Assembly: GCF_003026215.1 (NCBI RefSeq)
Contig: NZ_PYOC01000003.1
Coordinates: 62,001 to 126,000, forward strand
Length of the DNA stretch: 64,000 nucleotides
Reading direction: 5' to 3'
Origin: Photobacterium indicum
GTDB taxonomy: Bacteria > Pseudomonadota > Gammaproteobacteria > Enterobacterales > Vibrionaceae
Part shown: piece after piece, positions 16,733-27,200 of the stretch
Layout: every line of letters begins with the position of its first letter
Numbering within the stretch: the stretch's first letter is position 1
Translations under genes and position numbers: made by a program
The notes under the pieces: generated by a model
Databases searched by the model: none
Told to the model about the DNA's origin: nothing
What the model saw: the letters and a program-made list of their open reading frames with translations, nothing else

Positions 16733-17962
16733 TTACTGGTACTTCTCTGATGTTTTCTCAGCTAATTTAACGATAACACGTACAGCCTGCTCCATGCCTT
16801 CAATCGTAATGAATTCATGAATACCATGGAAGTTATAACCGCCAGTGAAAATATTAGGACAAGGTAAGCCCATAAACGATAAGCGAGCTCCGTCTGTACC
16901 ACCACGAATAGGCTTGATATCAGGTTTTACATCACACGCAATCATTGCTTCTTTCGCCAATTCAATAATATGCTGATGTGGCTCTACCATTTCACGCATG
17001 TTGAAATAACTATCGGTAAGAATAAGCTCAACACGTCCTTTCGTTAATGAACTGTTTAGCTCATCGACTTTACTTTGCATAAAGGCTTTTCGTTGCTCGA
17101 GCCCTTCGCGATCAAAATCACGGATAATGTAGCCAAGTTCAGTTTTTGCAACAGAAGGCTCCATTGATTTTAAATGATAGAAGCCTTCATAGTGCTCGGT
17201 ACATTCTGGTGTTTCTTCTGTAGGCATCATTAACTGGAATTGAGCGGCAATATTCATCGAGTTAATCATTTTGTTTTTTGCAGTGCCAGGGTGAACATTC
17301 ACACCATGACAAATAACATCAGCCGACGTGGCATTGAAGTTTTCAAACTCTAGCTCACCAACAGGGCCACCATCTATGGTGTAAGCCCATTTTGCACCAA
17401 ACTTTTCAACATTAAACAAATTTGCACCACGACCAATCTCTTCATCCGGTGTAAAACCAATACAAATATCACCATGTTTAATATCTGGGTTAGCTTTAAG
17501 GTGCGCAATAGCCGTAATAATCTCTGCAATACCCGCTTTATTATCAGCACCCAGTAATGTTGTACCGTCAGTGGTAATAATATTGTGACCAAGCAACTTT
17601 TTAAGATCAGGGTATTGAATCGGCGAAAGCACTTCATCGCCTATACCTAATGCAATGTCACCACCTTGATAATTTTCAACAATCTGTGGTTTTACATCTT
17701 TGCCTGAAGCATCTGGTGCTGTGTCCATATGCGCGATAAGACCAATCGCTGGCACATCATGCTCTACATTTGACGGCAAGCGTGCCATCACGTAACCGTT
17801 CTCATCAAGCTCAACATCAACCAATTCTAGCTCGATAAGCTCATTCTTTAATTGTTCTGCAAGTACAATCTGACCACTGGTACTTGGGCAGTGGGTAACT
17901 GAGAAGTTAGATTGAGTTTCAAAGCTTACATAACGTAGAAAACGCTCAACTAAATTATCCAT
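16733..17962 (-). CDS. pepT: Tripeptide aminopeptidase PepT (peptidase T)
   Basis: This 409-residue cytoplasmic zinc enzyme of family M20 removes the N-terminal residue from tripeptides. The metal and catalytic motifs are in order: HMD (H78, D80), GADNKAG with the bridging D140, and DEEIGRG with catalytic and metal Glu at 174-175. The later [12 protein letters not shown] motif is a PepT signature, and the length is as expected. It has its own terminator region, and I see no operon partner. In enteric bacteria pepT is induced by FNR under anaerobic conditions, but I did not see a clear FNR box before this copy. Confidence 0.97.
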   Translation of the reverse strand: MDNLVERFLRYVSFETQSNFSVTHCPSTSGQIVLAEQLKNELIELELVDVELDENGYVMARLPSNVEHDVPAIGLIAHMDTAPDASGKDVKPQIVENYQGGDIALGIGDEVLSPIQYPDLKKLLGHNIITTDGTTLLGADNKAGIAEIITAIAHLKANPDIKHGDICIGFTPDEEIGRGANLFNVEKFGAKWAYTIDGGPVGELEFENFNATSADVICHGVNVHPGTAKNKMINSMNIAAQFQLMMPTEETPECTEHYEGFYHLKSMEPSVAKTELGYIIRDFDREGLEQRKAFMQSKVDELNSSLTKGRVELILTDSYFNMREMVEPHQHIIELAKEAMIACDVKPDIKPIRGGTDGARLSFMGLPCPNIFTGGYNFHGIHEFITIEGMEQAVRVIVKLAEKTSEKYQ

Positions 17963-18127
17963 AGACCACTCTTAATTAGGTTATTTAAGTACTGTTACGA
18001 AAATAGATAAGTACTTACAAAATGTAACAGTGATTATTATGCACATTGGGCAAAGCTGGCTTTGAGGTGGGTCATTTTTTAAGAGGATAAGTAAAATAAA
18101 TATTGCTTTAATAGACAAAAATGAAAA

Positions 18128-18161
18128 AAAGAGAGCCATCACAGAATGATGTACTCTCTTT
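18128..18161 (-). terminator. Terminator of the bax operon
   Basis: The arms aaagagag (18128-18135) and ctctcttt (18154-18161) pair with an inner atca/tgat helix. On the minus strand the structure is followed by a T run, downstream of the DUF2987 gene. Confidence 0.75.
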
Positions 18162-18196
18162 GATTTTGTAGTCAATTATCAATAATTACTGATAAA

Positions 18197-18859
18197 TCAA
18201 CTATCTTGCGGAATCCATGGTGTCACTTTTATTGGATTTCCTGGAAACTGAACATTCTCACCTTCAGTTAAATCAGCAAGCTTAAGCACAAGCGTTTGAT
18301 CGCTTACGGTTAATGTTTTGCCATTACTTAATGTAATAGGGTTCGATGATGGTGTTGCAAAGTGCACAACCACCCCTTTCACTTCAGGCATAAACCATTT
18401 AGAGAACATGCCACCTAAGTCACCCATCATGTTATTCATTTGAGGAACAAGGTTGGCAAGTTCAGCCTGGCTGATAGCATTATCGTAAGCCTTATTTGCA
18501 ATAACCTGCATAGAGACATCACACGTAATACCATCATCAATCACGAAAGTGACATCAGGGTTTGCCGAGCGTAAGTTCTTATCGACAGGAACTGCGAGTT
18601 CATTACTACTTGGAATCACCAATTCTTCATAGTGCTCATCTTTACGCATTGAACCTTTTTGAATCTTACAGACTTCACCATTAGCCTGATTAATCAGATA
18701 CAGTGCAATGCGTACGTCGTCATGCCCTTCTTTTACATTTTGCTTTAGTTTGCCGTAAAGCGTGCTATAACGCATTTCAATATTTTGTGCTGCTGCATCT
18801 TGAGCGTAAACAGATCCTGTTGCAAACAGACCTGCTAATAGCCAATGAGTTAACTTCAT
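18197..18859 (-). CDS. Secreted DUF2987-like protein in the bax operon
   Basis: This 220-residue protein has a signal peptide (MKLTHWLLAGLFATGSVYA). The mature part begins with NIEMRYSTLYGKLKQNVKEGHDDVRIALYL and contains two cysteines (GEVCKIQ, ITCDVSM) and a beta-rich C-terminal half. It resembles the DUF2987 family, periplasmic proteins of unknown function found next to bax in vibrios; this assignment is from memory of the family. Its start follows directly after the bax stop, so it is the third gene of a tight operon. The context suggests an envelope or peptidoglycan role. Confidence 0.6.
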   Translation of the reverse strand: MKLTHWLLAGLFATGSVYAQDAAAQNIEMRYSTLYGKLKQNVKEGHDDVRIALYLINQANGEVCKIQKGSMRKDEHYEELVIPSSNELAVPVDKNLRSANPDVTFVIDDGITCDVSMQVIANKAYDNAISQAELANLVPQMNNMMGDLGGMFSKWFMPEVKGVVVHFATPSSNPITLSNGKTLTVSDQTLVLKLADLTEGENVQFPGNPIKVTPWIPQDS

Positions 18860-19627
18860 TTATCCTTGGCTCCAATATTTATTGTTATGTTTAATCATGG
18901 CTTGAATTTCAGTGACGTAAGCGTTACCACGTTCTGAGTAACGAGTTAGCCCTTCAGCAAGCTTTGTCCCTTCAATCGACTTACCTGCGCGACGTTGAGC
19001 GGCACGTAAGTCACGAAGTTCAGCATAAGCACTATTACGATTCACATTCATAAAGTAAGCATTAACAGAACGATAAGCTGATTCAAATACAGCAACTTCG
19101 TGTGTAGAGCCTTCACTTCTTGCTAACGGTACTAGTCCACAGCCTTTACGATAACACCACTGACCAAAATAATTATTCCCTTCAGTGGCAAAGCGTGATG
19201 TACCCCAAGCGGATTCATTTGCAGCTTGGCTTAATACTAACTCTTTCGGTAAAACATCAACTCGAAGTAGCATATGAGACAACCAAGCATCAGTTACACC
19301 GTCACCAATGAAGGAAACGCTATACATTTTGCTTAAACGTCTAGCATGATCTATTTCTTCATTATCTAATGATTCACCCGCATCAAGCTCTGCTTTTATT
19401 TTTAATAAGAAATCCCTTTCTTTCGTCACTCGTTTATTTTCTTGTTCAACAGATGGCATTAAATACGCAAAGAAAGCCGCTTTCTTTTCATTCACATCTG
19501 TCATTGCAGAAAAATTAGGTTTTGAAAGTGACGCAACATTTACACTTTCATCAGAATTTGGTGTATCACCACACCCCACCATAAGTGCAGACATTAACGC
19601 TGCAATAACAACCTTGTTTTTATTCAT
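18860..19627 (-). CDS. bax: Bax-like glucosaminidase-domain lipoprotein
   Basis: This 255-residue protein starts with a lipoprotein signal ending in LMVGC. The C-terminal domain matches the Bax/FlgJ glucosaminidase family, with motifs LAQAANESAWGTSRFA-like (SQAANESAWGTSRFATEGNNYFGQWC; the Glu is the presumed catalytic acid) and the following YRSVNAYFMNVNRN. Such enzymes cut the glycan strand of peptidoglycan. E. coli Bax is of similar length and lacks a known role. Its start overlaps the upstream gene's stop (TAATG). Confidence 0.85.
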   Translation of the reverse strand: MNKNKVVIAALMSALMVGCGDTPNSDESVNVASLSKPNFSAMTDVNEKKAAFFAYLMPSVEQENKRVTKERDFLLKIKAELDAGESLDNEEIDHARRLSKMYSVSFIGDGVTDAWLSHMLLRVDVLPKELVLSQAANESAWGTSRFATEGNNYFGQWCYRKGCGLVPLARSEGSTHEVAVFESAYRSVNAYFMNVNRNSAYAELRDLRAAQRRAGKSIEGTKLAEGLTRYSERGNAYVTEIQAMIKHNNKYWSQG

Positions 19628-20613
19628 TACGCGTTAAATACCTTACCGCCTTTTTCTGTGTCATCGTTTTGTGGCGTATCTCCACTACCTTGCTGGTGGT
19701 TATCATTTTCATCATCATCAGCGTGGTCTTTATTTGGCGTCGGTGCAGAGTCTGTTGTGTCAGTTTCATTGTCTAGGACAGACGTCGGTTGTTGCTGTTC
19801 ATTCTCTGATTGAACATGACCAGTCAGCACGTTGTTTTCTGATGTGTTTCCCTTCGTTTTAGTTGATGTTACTTGCAAGGTAATACCAAACATATTGCGA
19901 TATATAATTGCTTTCACATTAAAGAAAAATGGAATCGTCCAAAGAAGACCAATGCCTGCTGTTGCGAAAGAAACAAAAAACATAATCAAAACAACCAGAA
20001 AAATAGCTGTCATTGGCATGAATTTTTTGAATGTAGCTTGCAATGAAATTTTAATCGCTTTAATTGGCGCAATGCGTTTTTCACAAACAAGAATAATTGC
20101 CATGCTAAAGCCCATAGACAGCAATAAACCGATGATTGGAAATATCGCATTACCAATACCCTGAAGAGAGGATATCAGTAGCATAGTAATGATAGAAACA
20201 AGCGTAAACGGAAAACCTTTGATCAAGTGCCCAGGCTTAGAAGGTAAACCAACAGCATGATTAAGCGCCATTAAACTTGCGCCTACATACAATGGTGCAC
20301 TCAACACATCAGACCAAAAATTAGCCATGTAGCCAGCTTGAACGATCTCTTGTGTCAGTTCTTTTCCTGTTATCACGGCATCGAAAAATATTGCCGGATT
20401 ACCAAGCTGAACTTGCAGACCAAGCAGCAATAACGCGATTTGCGCCAAAAACAACCCGATCACAGCAGGTAAAAATGTGAGAATGTTGCGAGCAGTTATC
20501 TTCCACGCTTCTTGTAAAACAGCAACAGCCTGCAGTTCTACATCTCCCTTTAACGCTTTTTCAACCGACCCGCCAACATGGAAACTTTTATTCATCGCGT
20601 CTTTCATAAACAT
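19627..20613 (-). CDS. Multi-pass membrane protein of the bax operon
   Basis: This 328-residue protein has about six hydrophobic segments between residues 38 and 250. A long polar, acidic, low-complexity cytoplasmic tail follows (rich in D, E, N, Q, T; about 255-328). Its family is the one annotated as the transmembrane protein next to bax in related genomes, with no known function. It is the first gene of a three-gene operon (membrane protein, bax, DUF2987), with overlapping or abutting start and stop codons. The tail is probably disordered. Confidence 0.65.
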   Translation of the reverse strand: MFMKDAMNKSFHVGGSVEKALKGDVELQAVAVLQEAWKITARNILTFLPAVIGLFLAQIALLLLGLQVQLGNPAIFFDAVITGKELTQEIVQAGYMANFWSDVLSAPLYVGASLMALNHAVGLPSKPGHLIKGFPFTLVSIITMLLISSLQGIGNAIFPIIGLLLSMGFSMAIILVCEKRIAPIKAIKISLQATFKKFMPMTAIFLVVLIMFFVSFATAGIGLLWTIPFFFNVKAIIYRNMFGITLQVTSTKTKGNTSENNVLTGHVQSENEQQQPTSVLDNETDTTDSAPTPNKDHADDDENDNHQQGSGDTPQNDDTEKGGKVFNA

Positions 20614-21055
20614 ATCATTCTGTGTGAGGAACGCCCATTGTACGACATCAACACCTTTTTAAAAAACCTAGCCATACTAAAAAGTAGTTACCATTTGTTG
20701 AATTGTTCAATATTTGTCCGATAATGGCTCGTGATATCATTTTTCATGCTGGTTCTTAGTGTTTTCATTACGGTTGATATAGCACTGAAACAGTATTGCT
20801 CACAGGTGCACATTCCAAAGAGTAAAAAGTCATGTTAAATACGCCTATTTTTCATGTTCATAACAACTGTAAATTGTAGCAAATAAGTGACATTTTTTCG
20901 ATTGAAGGAATTTAGGCACAACGTATTGCACCCACTAGAAAAAACACTGAAAAAAAACGCTTTGAATTGCGCGATTTGAGGTCTATTATGCGCCTCCTAA
21001 AATTAGCCTTTATATTGGGGTATAAGCAAAGCCTCAGGATGGAGATAACGTAGAA
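20614..21055. other. Intergenic region between the bax operon and potA
   Basis: This 442-bp AT-rich gap lies between divergent transcripts and should contain both promoters. I found no strong hairpin, RNA gene or ORF with a good ribosome-binding site. A ggag at 21041-21044 precedes the potA TTG start. Confidence 0.55.
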
Positions 21056-22174
21056 TTGAACGCTTCAACAACATCTAAGAAACCAGTCATTCAGCTTAAA
21101 GGGTTAAGCAAGAGCTTCGATGGTAAGCAAATTATTGCTGGTTTGGATCTAAACGTTAATGATGGTGAGTTCTTAACCATCTTAGGTCCATCAGGTTGTG
21201 GTAAAACCACAGTACTTCGTCTTATTGCTGGTTTTGAAAACTCTGACGCTGGTCAGGTTATTATTGCCAGTAATGATGTTACTCAGATTCCCGCTGAACA
21301 ACGCCATGTCAATACGGTGTTTCAAAGCTACGCACTGTTCCCCCATATGACAGTATTTGAGAATGTTGCGTTTGGTTTACGCATGCAAAAAGTAAACGAG
21401 AGTGAAATAGAGCCTCGTGTTATGGATGCATTGCGCATGGTACAGCTTGATAAGTTTGCACCTCGTAAGCCACATCAGTTGTCTGGTGGACAACAACAGC
21501 GTGTTGCTATTGCGCGTGCCGTTGTAAACAAACCAAAAGTATTATTATTAGATGAATCACTCTCTGCTCTTGATTACAAATTACGTAAACAAATGCAGCT
21601 CGAGCTAAAACAACTGCAAAGAAAATTAGGCATTACGTTTATTTTCGTTACGCACGATCAAGAAGAAGCATTGTCGATGTCTGATCGTATTATTGTTATG
21701 CGTGACGGTAATATCGAACAAGACGGCTCTCCGCGTGAAATATATGAAGAACCAACAAACTTATTTGTTGCACGCTTTATTGGTGAGATCAACGTGTTTG
21801 ATGCCACTGTAAAAGAGCGTTTAGACGAAAAACGTATTATGGCTGAGGTTGAAGGTCGTATAGCGCAGGTTCACTGTGATCTTGCTGTCAACGCTGGCGA
21901 TAAACTGAAAGTATTGCTACGCCCTGAAGATATTCGCCTTGAAGAGATCAACAATGGTGAACAAGCTAAAGGCATTATCGGTTACGTACGTGAACGTACC
22001 TATAAAGGGATGACACTCGATTCAGTCATAGAATTAGAATCAGGCATGTCAGTAATGGTAAGTGAGTTCTTCAACGAAGATGATCCAGACGTTGACCACT
22101 CACTTAATCAAAAAGTTGCTGTAACTTGGGTAGAAAGCTGGGAAGTGGTATTAGCTGATGAACAAGAAGCTTAA
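21056..22174 (+). CDS. potA: Spermidine/putrescine ABC transporter ATP-binding protein PotA
   Basis: This 372-residue ABC ATPase drives polyamine import. Walker A is GPSGCGKTT, the ABC signature is LSGGQQQR, Walker B is VLLLDES, and the switch His lies in [12 protein letters not shown]-terminal TOBE-like regulatory domain follows (about residues 235-370). The start is a TTG at 21056, because no ATG precedes the conserved N-terminus ([14 protein letters not shown]) and a ggag site lies upstream. It overlaps potB by 17 bases, so potABC is one operon. Polyamine uptake is the family role. Confidence 0.95.
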   Translation: MNASTTSKKPVIQLKGLSKSFDGKQIIAGLDLNVNDGEFLTILGPSGCGKTTVLRLIAGFENSDAGQVIIASNDVTQIPAEQRHVNTVFQSYALFPHMTVFENVAFGLRMQKVNESEIEPRVMDALRMVQLDKFAPRKPHQLSGGQQQRVAIARAVVNKPKVLLLDESLSALDYKLRKQMQLELKQLQRKLGITFIFVTHDQEEALSMSDRIIVMRDGNIEQDGSPREIYEEPTNLFVARFIGEINVFDATVKERLDEKRIMAEVEGRIAQVHCDLAVNAGDKLKVLLRPEDIRLEEINNGEQAKGIIGYVRERTYKGMTLDSVIELESGMSVMVSEFFNEDDPDVDHSLNQKVAVTWVESWEVVLADEQEA

Positions 22175-23015
22175 TCTACAAAACATCATCATAGCAATTA
22201 TCGTCAGTTGGTTGGTTTTATTTGTTTTCGTGCCAAACTTGATGATCATCGGAACCAGTTTTCTGACCCGTGATGATGCAAATCTGATTGAAATGACCTT
22301 TACCTTTAATAACTACATAAGGTTGTTTGATCCGTTGTATGCAAAAGTTATGTGGCACTCGTTCTACATGGCAATTACGGCAACGGCGTTGTGTTTGCTT
22401 ATTGGGTATCCGTTTGCGTACGCCATTGCGAAGATGCCAGTAAAGTGGCGTCCGTTTATGTTATTTTTGGTTATCGTGCCATTTTGGACTAACTCGTTAA
22501 TCCGTACCTATGGTTTGAAAATCATGCTTGGTACGCGTGGCATTCTTAACAATACCCTGCTCTATTTAGATATTATTGATAAGCCAATACGTATCATGTA
22601 CACAGAATACGCTGTCATGATTGGTCTCGTTTATATTCTTTTGCCGTTTATGGTGTTGCCATTATATTCAGCCATCGAAAAACTCGATAATACGTATATT
22701 GAAGCTGCCCGTGATTTGGGTGCATCAAAATTCCAAACGTTTATCAAAGTGATTTTCCCATTAACAATGCCGGGTATTATCGCTGGTTGTTTACTTGTCC
22801 TGCTGCCAGCACTAGGTATGTTCTATGTATCTGACTTATTAGGTGGCGCGAAGAACCTACTAATCGGTAATGTGATTAAGAGCCAAGTATTGAACGCTCG
22901 AGATTGGCCATTTGGTTCTGCAACCAGTATTGCCTTAACGGCGTCAATGGCAATTATGCTTTATGCCTATTATCGTGCTGGTAAATTGCTGAACCGTAAA
23001 GTGGAGCTGGAATAA
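22158..23015 (+). CDS. potB: Spermidine/putrescine ABC transporter permease PotB
   Basis: This 285-residue inner-membrane permease has six predicted helices. It carries the EAA loop [26 protein letters not shown], which docks the ATPase. It overlaps potA upstream and potC downstream (stop and start share bases at 23013-23017). Together with PotC it forms the channel of the polyamine importer. Confidence 0.94.
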   Translation: MNKKLNLQNIIIAIIVSWLVLFVFVPNLMIIGTSFLTRDDANLIEMTFTFNNYIRLFDPLYAKVMWHSFYMAITATALCLLIGYPFAYAIAKMPVKWRPFMLFLVIVPFWTNSLIRTYGLKIMLGTRGILNNTLLYLDIIDKPIRIMYTEYAVMIGLVYILLPFMVLPLYSAIEKLDNTYIEAARDLGASKFQTFIKVIFPLTMPGIIAGCLLVLLPALGMFYVSDLLGGAKNLLIGNVIKSQVLNARDWPFGSATSIALTASMAIMLYAYYRAGKLLNRKVELE

Positions 23016-23785
23016 TGGGACGTACCTTTAAATTTGGCTTTATGACGTTGGTGTACGCTTTCTTATATACACCTATTTTGATTTTAATTGTGAATTCATT
23101 TAATTCCAGCAAATTTGGGATGAAATGGGGCGGTTTTACAACCAAATGGTACGAACAATTACTCAATAACGATAGCTTAATGCAAGCAGCATGGCACTCG
23201 ATCACGATAGCGGTATTCTCTGCCACTGTTGCCGCTATTATTGGTAGTTTGACGGCAGTAGCATTATTTCGTTATCAGTTCCGAGGCAAGAAATTCGTCA
23301 ATGGCATGTTGTTTGTTGTAATGATGTCGCCTGACATTGTTATGGCTATTTCGCTATTAGCGTTGTTCTTAATTATGGGGGCTCAGTTGGGTTTCTTAAC
23401 CCTACTTCTTTCGCACATTACATTCTGTTTGCCTTTCGTGGTAGTGACAGTATATAGCCGTCTTAAAGGCTTTGATGTGAAGATGTTAGAAGCGGCACGC
23501 GACCTTGGTGCGAGTGAATGGGTGATTTTAAAGCAAATCATTCTACCATTAGCAAAACCGGCTGTTGCTGCGGGTTGGTTGTTAAGCTTCACCCTATCGC
23601 TCGATGACGTTATCGTTAGTTCGTTTGTAACTGGCCCAAGTTATGAAATTCTTCCGTTGAAAATTTATTCAATGGTTAAAGTCGGCATTTCGCCTGAAGT
23701 AAATGCACTGGCGACGATCATGTTGATTGTATCTCTCTTCCTTGTTGTGTGTTCACAACTCCTGGCAAGAGATAAGATCAAATAG
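23015..23785 (+). CDS. potC: Spermidine/putrescine ABC transporter permease PotC
   Basis: This 256-residue permease pairs with PotB. The EAA loop [25 protein letters not shown] is present, along with the PotC-type segment FTLSLDDVIVSSFVTGP. It is followed by a strong hairpin with a T run at 23831-23865, so much transcription may stop here before the potD genes. Confidence 0.95.
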   Translation: MGRTFKFGFMTLVYAFLYTPILILIVNSFNSSKFGMKWGGFTTKWYEQLLNNDSLMQAAWHSITIAVFSATVAAIIGSLTAVALFRYQFRGKKFVNGMLFVVMMSPDIVMAISLLALFLIMGAQLGFLTLLLSHITFCLPFVVVTVYSRLKGFDVKMLEAARDLGASEWVILKQIILPLAKPAVAAGWLLSFTLSLDDVIVSSFVTGPSYEILPLKIYSMVKVGISPEVNALATIMLIVSLFLVVCSQLLARDKIK

Positions 23786-23830
23786 AGCTATACTGACAAC
23801 GAATACATCATTGGCATTAGCCAACTAAAC

Positions 23831-23865
23831 ACAAGTGATTAATCTAATTAATCACTTGTTTTTTT
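23831..23865 (+). terminator. Terminator/attenuator between potC and potD
   Basis: The 13-bp arms acaagtgattaat (23831-23843) and attaatcacttgt (23847-23859) are perfectly complementary and run into a stretch of T residues. It lies 34 bp before the first potD gene. Confidence 0.88.
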
Positions 23866-23898
23866 ATTCCCCAATGGGGCTTTGGAGTTGATAGAAAA

Positions 23899-24930
23899 AT
23901 GAAAAAATGGTCTGCTTTATTTACTGGTGCTGCATGTGCAGCCGCTATGTTTACGACTACAGCAAACGCAGCAAATAAGGAATTAGTCTTCATGAACTGG
24001 GGGCCGTATATTTCTACGGAACTTCGAGAACAGTTCACGAAAGAAACTGGTATTAAAGTTATTTATTCGACTTACGAATCGAATGAAACAATGTACGCTA
24101 AGTTAAAAACACACCCACAAGGTTACGACTTAGTTGTACCTTCAACATATTTCGTTGCAAAGATGCGTGACGAAGGTATGTTGCAGAAAATTGATAAATC
24201 AAAGCTGACCAATTTTGATGAATTAGATGAAAACTATCTAAATAAGCCTTTTGACCCAAACAATGATTACTCCATGCCGCATGTGGTCGCAATGACAGGT
24301 TTAGCCGTAAATACCGATATGTATGATCCTGCCGATTTTGATAGCTGGGCTGACTTATGGGACCCAAAATTTAAAGGTCAGTTGATGCTAATGGATGACA
24401 CACGCGAAGTCTTCCATATAGCATTACGCAAACTGGGTTATTCTGGTAACACGACAGATCCTAAGCAAATTGATGAAGCAAAAGAAGAGCTGAAAAAACT
24501 GATGCCTAATGTATTAGTTTTTAATTCAGATAACCCTGCAGCACCCTACTTAGCAGGTGAAGTTGGCTTAGGTATGCTTTGGAATGGTTCTGCTGCTGCT
24601 GCACAGAAAGAAGGTTTACCTATTAAGTTAATTTGGCCAAAAGAAGGCGGTATTTTCTGGGTTGATAGCTTAGCCATTGCTAAAAATGCACAAAATGTTG
24701 AAGCTGCACATAAAATGATCGACTTTTTGCTTCGCCCTGAGATTGCAGCGAAAATCTCTGAAGAAACTGGTTATTTAACAGCGGTTAAAGCATCTAACGC
24801 AAAATACAAAGACGACCCTACTCTTTTCCCACCACAAGAAGATTTAGACCGTGGTGAGTGGCAAGATGCAGTTGGCGATATGAATATCCGCTATGAAAAT
24901 TACTTTCTTGAACTAAAAGCTAGCCAGTAA
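23899..24930 (+). CDS. potD: Polyamine-binding periplasmic protein PotD (copy 1)
   Basis: This 343-residue extracellular solute-binding protein has a signal peptide (MKKWSALFTGAACAAAMFTTTANA). Conserved PotD features include NWGPYISTELREQFTKETGIKVIYSTYESNE at the mature N-terminus and the ligand-site region MLWNGSAAAAQ. It is closely similar to the second copy downstream over its whole length, which points to a tandem duplication. In this copy NWGPYIS replaces NWSEYIP of copy 2, and the segment MPHVVAMTGLAVNTD replaces IPYIWGATGIGVNTD. Changes at the usually conserved W and Y positions may alter the bound polyamine. This is an inference. Confidence 0.93.
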   Translation: MKKWSALFTGAACAAAMFTTTANAANKELVFMNWGPYISTELREQFTKETGIKVIYSTYESNETMYAKLKTHPQGYDLVVPSTYFVAKMRDEGMLQKIDKSKLTNFDELDENYLNKPFDPNNDYSMPHVVAMTGLAVNTDMYDPADFDSWADLWDPKFKGQLMLMDDTREVFHIALRKLGYSGNTTDPKQIDEAKEELKKLMPNVLVFNSDNPAAPYLAGEVGLGMLWNGSAAAAQKEGLPIKLIWPKEGGIFWVDSLAIAKNAQNVEAAHKMIDFLLRPEIAAKISEETGYLTAVKASNAKYKDDPTLFPPQEDLDRGEWQDAVGDMNIRYENYFLELKASQ

Positions 24931-24951
24931 TTATTAGTTGACGATTTAAAC

Positions 24952-24990
24952 AAGGCAATCAGTTTAGTTAGTAGATTTGATTGCCTTTAT
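24952..24990 (+). terminator. Terminator between the two potD genes
   Basis: The arms aaggcaatca (24952-24961) and tgattgcctt (24978-24987) pair perfectly and are followed by a T/A stretch. A tataat at 25027-25032 downstream may be the -10 element of a separate promoter for the second potD. Confidence 0.75.
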
Positions 24991-25175
24991 AATCGCGAAC
25001 TTAAGACGTTAGCTTTATAGTTCTGCTATAATTACCCCTTGTTTTAATTACACTAAAACGGAAATATCATTTAACGTTAAATCGTTGATATGTTTTTTTC
25101 CATTTTATTAGGAGAAGCGGTATATACCGCTAGAGAGCACTCTCGATATTCCTGTTTGTTAGGAGCAACAACATA

Positions 25176-26219
25176 ATGAAAAAATGGTCCTCTTTAATGA
25201 CCAGCGGCATCTGTGCTGCTGCAATGTTTACGAATGTAGCGATGGCTGCAGATGAAGAACTGTATTTCTACAATTGGTCTGAGTATATTCCGTCGGAAGT
25301 GCTAGAACAGTTTACGAAAGAAACTGGCATTAAAGTTATTTATTCGACTTACGAATCAAATGAAACCATGTACGCTAAACTTAAAACCTTTGGCGAAGGT
25401 TATGACCTAATCGTACCATCAACGTATTATGTATCTAAGATGCATTCTGAAGGTATGCTACAAAAAATCGATAGAACGAAGCTGCCACATTTCAAAGATC
25501 TTGATCCTAATTTCTTGAACAAGCCTTTTGATCCTAATAACGACTACTCTATTCCATATATTTGGGGCGCAACAGGTATTGGTGTTAACACCGATATGAT
25601 GGATAAGTCTGAAGTTAGTGGTTGGGCAGATCTTTGGGACCCTAAATGGGAAGGTCAATTAATGATGATGGATGACTCGCGTGAGTTCTTCCACATTGCC
25701 CTTCGTAAATTAGGCTATTCAGCTAACACGACGAATCCTGAAGAAATTAAAGCAGCATACGAAGAATTGAAAAAACTAATGCCAAACGTATTAGTATTCA
25801 ACTCTGACTACCCTGCAAACCCATACATGGCAGGTGAAACGTCACTGGGTATGTTATGGAACGGCTCTGCATATATGGCGCGTCTTGAAGGTGCTCCAAT
25901 TGATATCGTATGGCCGAAAGAAGGTGCTATTTTCTGGATGGATAGTTTATCTATTCCGGCAAAAGCGAAAAATACAGAAGCAGCTCATAAGATGATCGAC
26001 TTCTTACTTCGTCCAGAAAACGCAGCAAAAATTGCAGTCGAAATCGGCTACCCTACACCAGTAGCAACAGCTAAAAAGCTATTGCCTGCTGAATTTGTTA
26101 ATGATCAAAATATCTTCCCACCACAAGACGTACTTGATGCGGGTGAATGGCAAGATAATGTTGGTACAGCAAATACAATTTATGAAGAGTATTACCAAAA
26201 GCTAAAAGCTGGTCAGTAA
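25176..26219 (+). CDS. potD: Polyamine-binding periplasmic protein PotD (copy 2)
   Basis: This 347-residue solute-binding protein has a signal peptide (ending NVAMA). The mature start EELYFYNWSEYIPSEVLEQFTKETGIKVIYSTYESNE is the classical PotD form, and the PYIWGATGIGVN and MLWNGSAYMAR segments keep the aromatic ligand residues. It has its own strong ribosome-binding site (taggag) and a likely separate promoter in the 245-bp gap after copy 1. The two copies may serve the single PotABC with different ligand preference or expression. A dispersed repeat follows directly after the stop. Confidence 0.95.
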   Translation: MKKWSSLMTSGICAAAMFTNVAMAADEELYFYNWSEYIPSEVLEQFTKETGIKVIYSTYESNETMYAKLKTFGEGYDLIVPSTYYVSKMHSEGMLQKIDRTKLPHFKDLDPNFLNKPFDPNNDYSIPYIWGATGIGVNTDMMDKSEVSGWADLWDPKWEGQLMMMDDSREFFHIALRKLGYSANTTNPEEIKAAYEELKKLMPNVLVFNSDYPANPYMAGETSLGMLWNGSAYMARLEGAPIDIVWPKEGAIFWMDSLSIPAKAKNTEAAHKMIDFLLRPENAAKIAVEIGYPTPVATAKKLLPAEFVNDQNIFPPQDVLDAGEWQDNVGTANTIYEEYYQKLKAGQ

Positions 26220-26222
26220 TTT

Positions 26223-26384
26223 ATACCAATCTAGACAAATATCTGGTCATTTTTGCTGGTTAAAATAGCTTATAACTACGTTAGAAATTTTATAATTAGA
26301 ACCACTAGTTACTTCAATTTCTGCCTTGTTATTATCAATTTTATCTACGCAATTATCTGACCATTTACTTACCCAGAATGGTAT
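26223..26384. repeat. 162-bp dispersed repeat directly after potD copy 2
   Basis: Starting at ATACCAATCTAGAC and ending at CCAGAATGGTAT, its outer ends are inverted. Inner segments TATCTGGTCATT (left) and TTATCTGACCATT (right) are direct copies of one motif. It shares the ends and the TATCTG.TCATT core with the 38718-38765 element and the ends with the elements at 4694 and 41782. It starts 4 bases after the potD stop. Confidence 0.75.
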
Positions 26385-26423
26385 TTTGCGCAAATTGCTT
26401 TAAGATATAACGCATAAAATTAG

Positions 26424-26451
26424 AAGAGGCTCTTATTGAGCCTCTTTTTTT
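26424..26451 (+). terminator. Rho-independent terminator after potD copy 2
   Basis: The arms aagaggctc (26424-26432) and gagcctctt (26438-26446) pair perfectly with a 5-base loop and lead into a run of T residues. Confidence 0.9.
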
Positions 26452-26477
26452 ATGATATGAATACAGCAGAATAAATG

Positions 26478-27200
26478 CTATTTGGTACTTAATATTTCAT
26501 CGATAAATTCCGGCACCACTATCGATGCTGGCCCATAACGTTTTTCAGCAAATTCGCTTTGAACTTCACTCGGTTCAAGGTTTAACTCAATAGTATGAGC
26601 ACCATGCATAGCAGCCTCATGAACAAACCCAGCGGCAGGATAGACTGCACCAGATGTACCAATAGAAATAAATAAATCTGCTTTTAGTAACGCATCGTGT
26701 ATGCGCTCCATTCCGATAGGCATTTCACCAAACCACACAACGTTAGGTCGTAACGGTGAAGGAATCTGGCAGCAATGGCAGTGGTCATCTAATTTTATAT
26801 CGCCTTGCCAATGAATACTCTGCCCTGTTCCACTGCACTGTGCTTTTAATAATTCACCATGCATGTGTATAACATTTTCGCTGCCTGCCATCTCGTGCAA
26901 ATTATCGATATTTTGAGTGACAATCGTAACCGTGCCATCAAGTTCAGCTTCAAGCTTAGATAAAGCAAGGTGGGCAGCATTGGGGGAAACAGTTCCACTT
27001 TCTAGTTGTTGACGACGTTGATTATAAAAATTTTGGACTAAAACAGGATTGCGGCGGTACCCTTCTGGTGTTGCAACATCTTCAATGTGATGGTTTTCCC
27101 ATAAACCATCTTGATCTCTAAATGTTCTTATACCAGATTCAGCAGAAATGCCCGCACCAGTTAAAATAACAATATTACGGTAGGGAAAAAGCATACTCAC
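26478..27200 (-). CDS. cobB: NAD-dependent protein deacylase CobB (sirtuin)
   Basis: This 240-residue class III (Sir2) deacylase has the NAD-binding motif GAGISAESG (15-23), TQNIDNLH with the catalytic-site residues, and catalytic His in HMHG (H114). The zinc ligands are C122 and the cluster CHCC (C141, C143, C144). The motif Y59-N-Q-R62 matches the YxxR signature of sirtuins that also remove succinyl groups. It acts on lysines of cytoplasmic enzymes such as acetyl-CoA synthetase. The gene is monocistronic and convergent with potD. Confidence 0.95.
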   Translation of the reverse strand: MSMLFPYRNIVILTGAGISAESGIRTFRDQDGLWENHHIEDVATPEGYRRNPVLVQNFYNQRRQQLESGTVSPNAAHLALSKLEAELDGTVTIVTQNIDNLHEMAGSENVIHMHGELLKAQCSGTGQSIHWQGDIKLDDHCHCCQIPSPLRPNVVWFGEMPIGMERIHDALLKADLFISIGTSGAVYPAAGFVHEAAMHGAHTIELNLEPSEVQSEFAEKRYGPASIVVPEFIDEILSTK

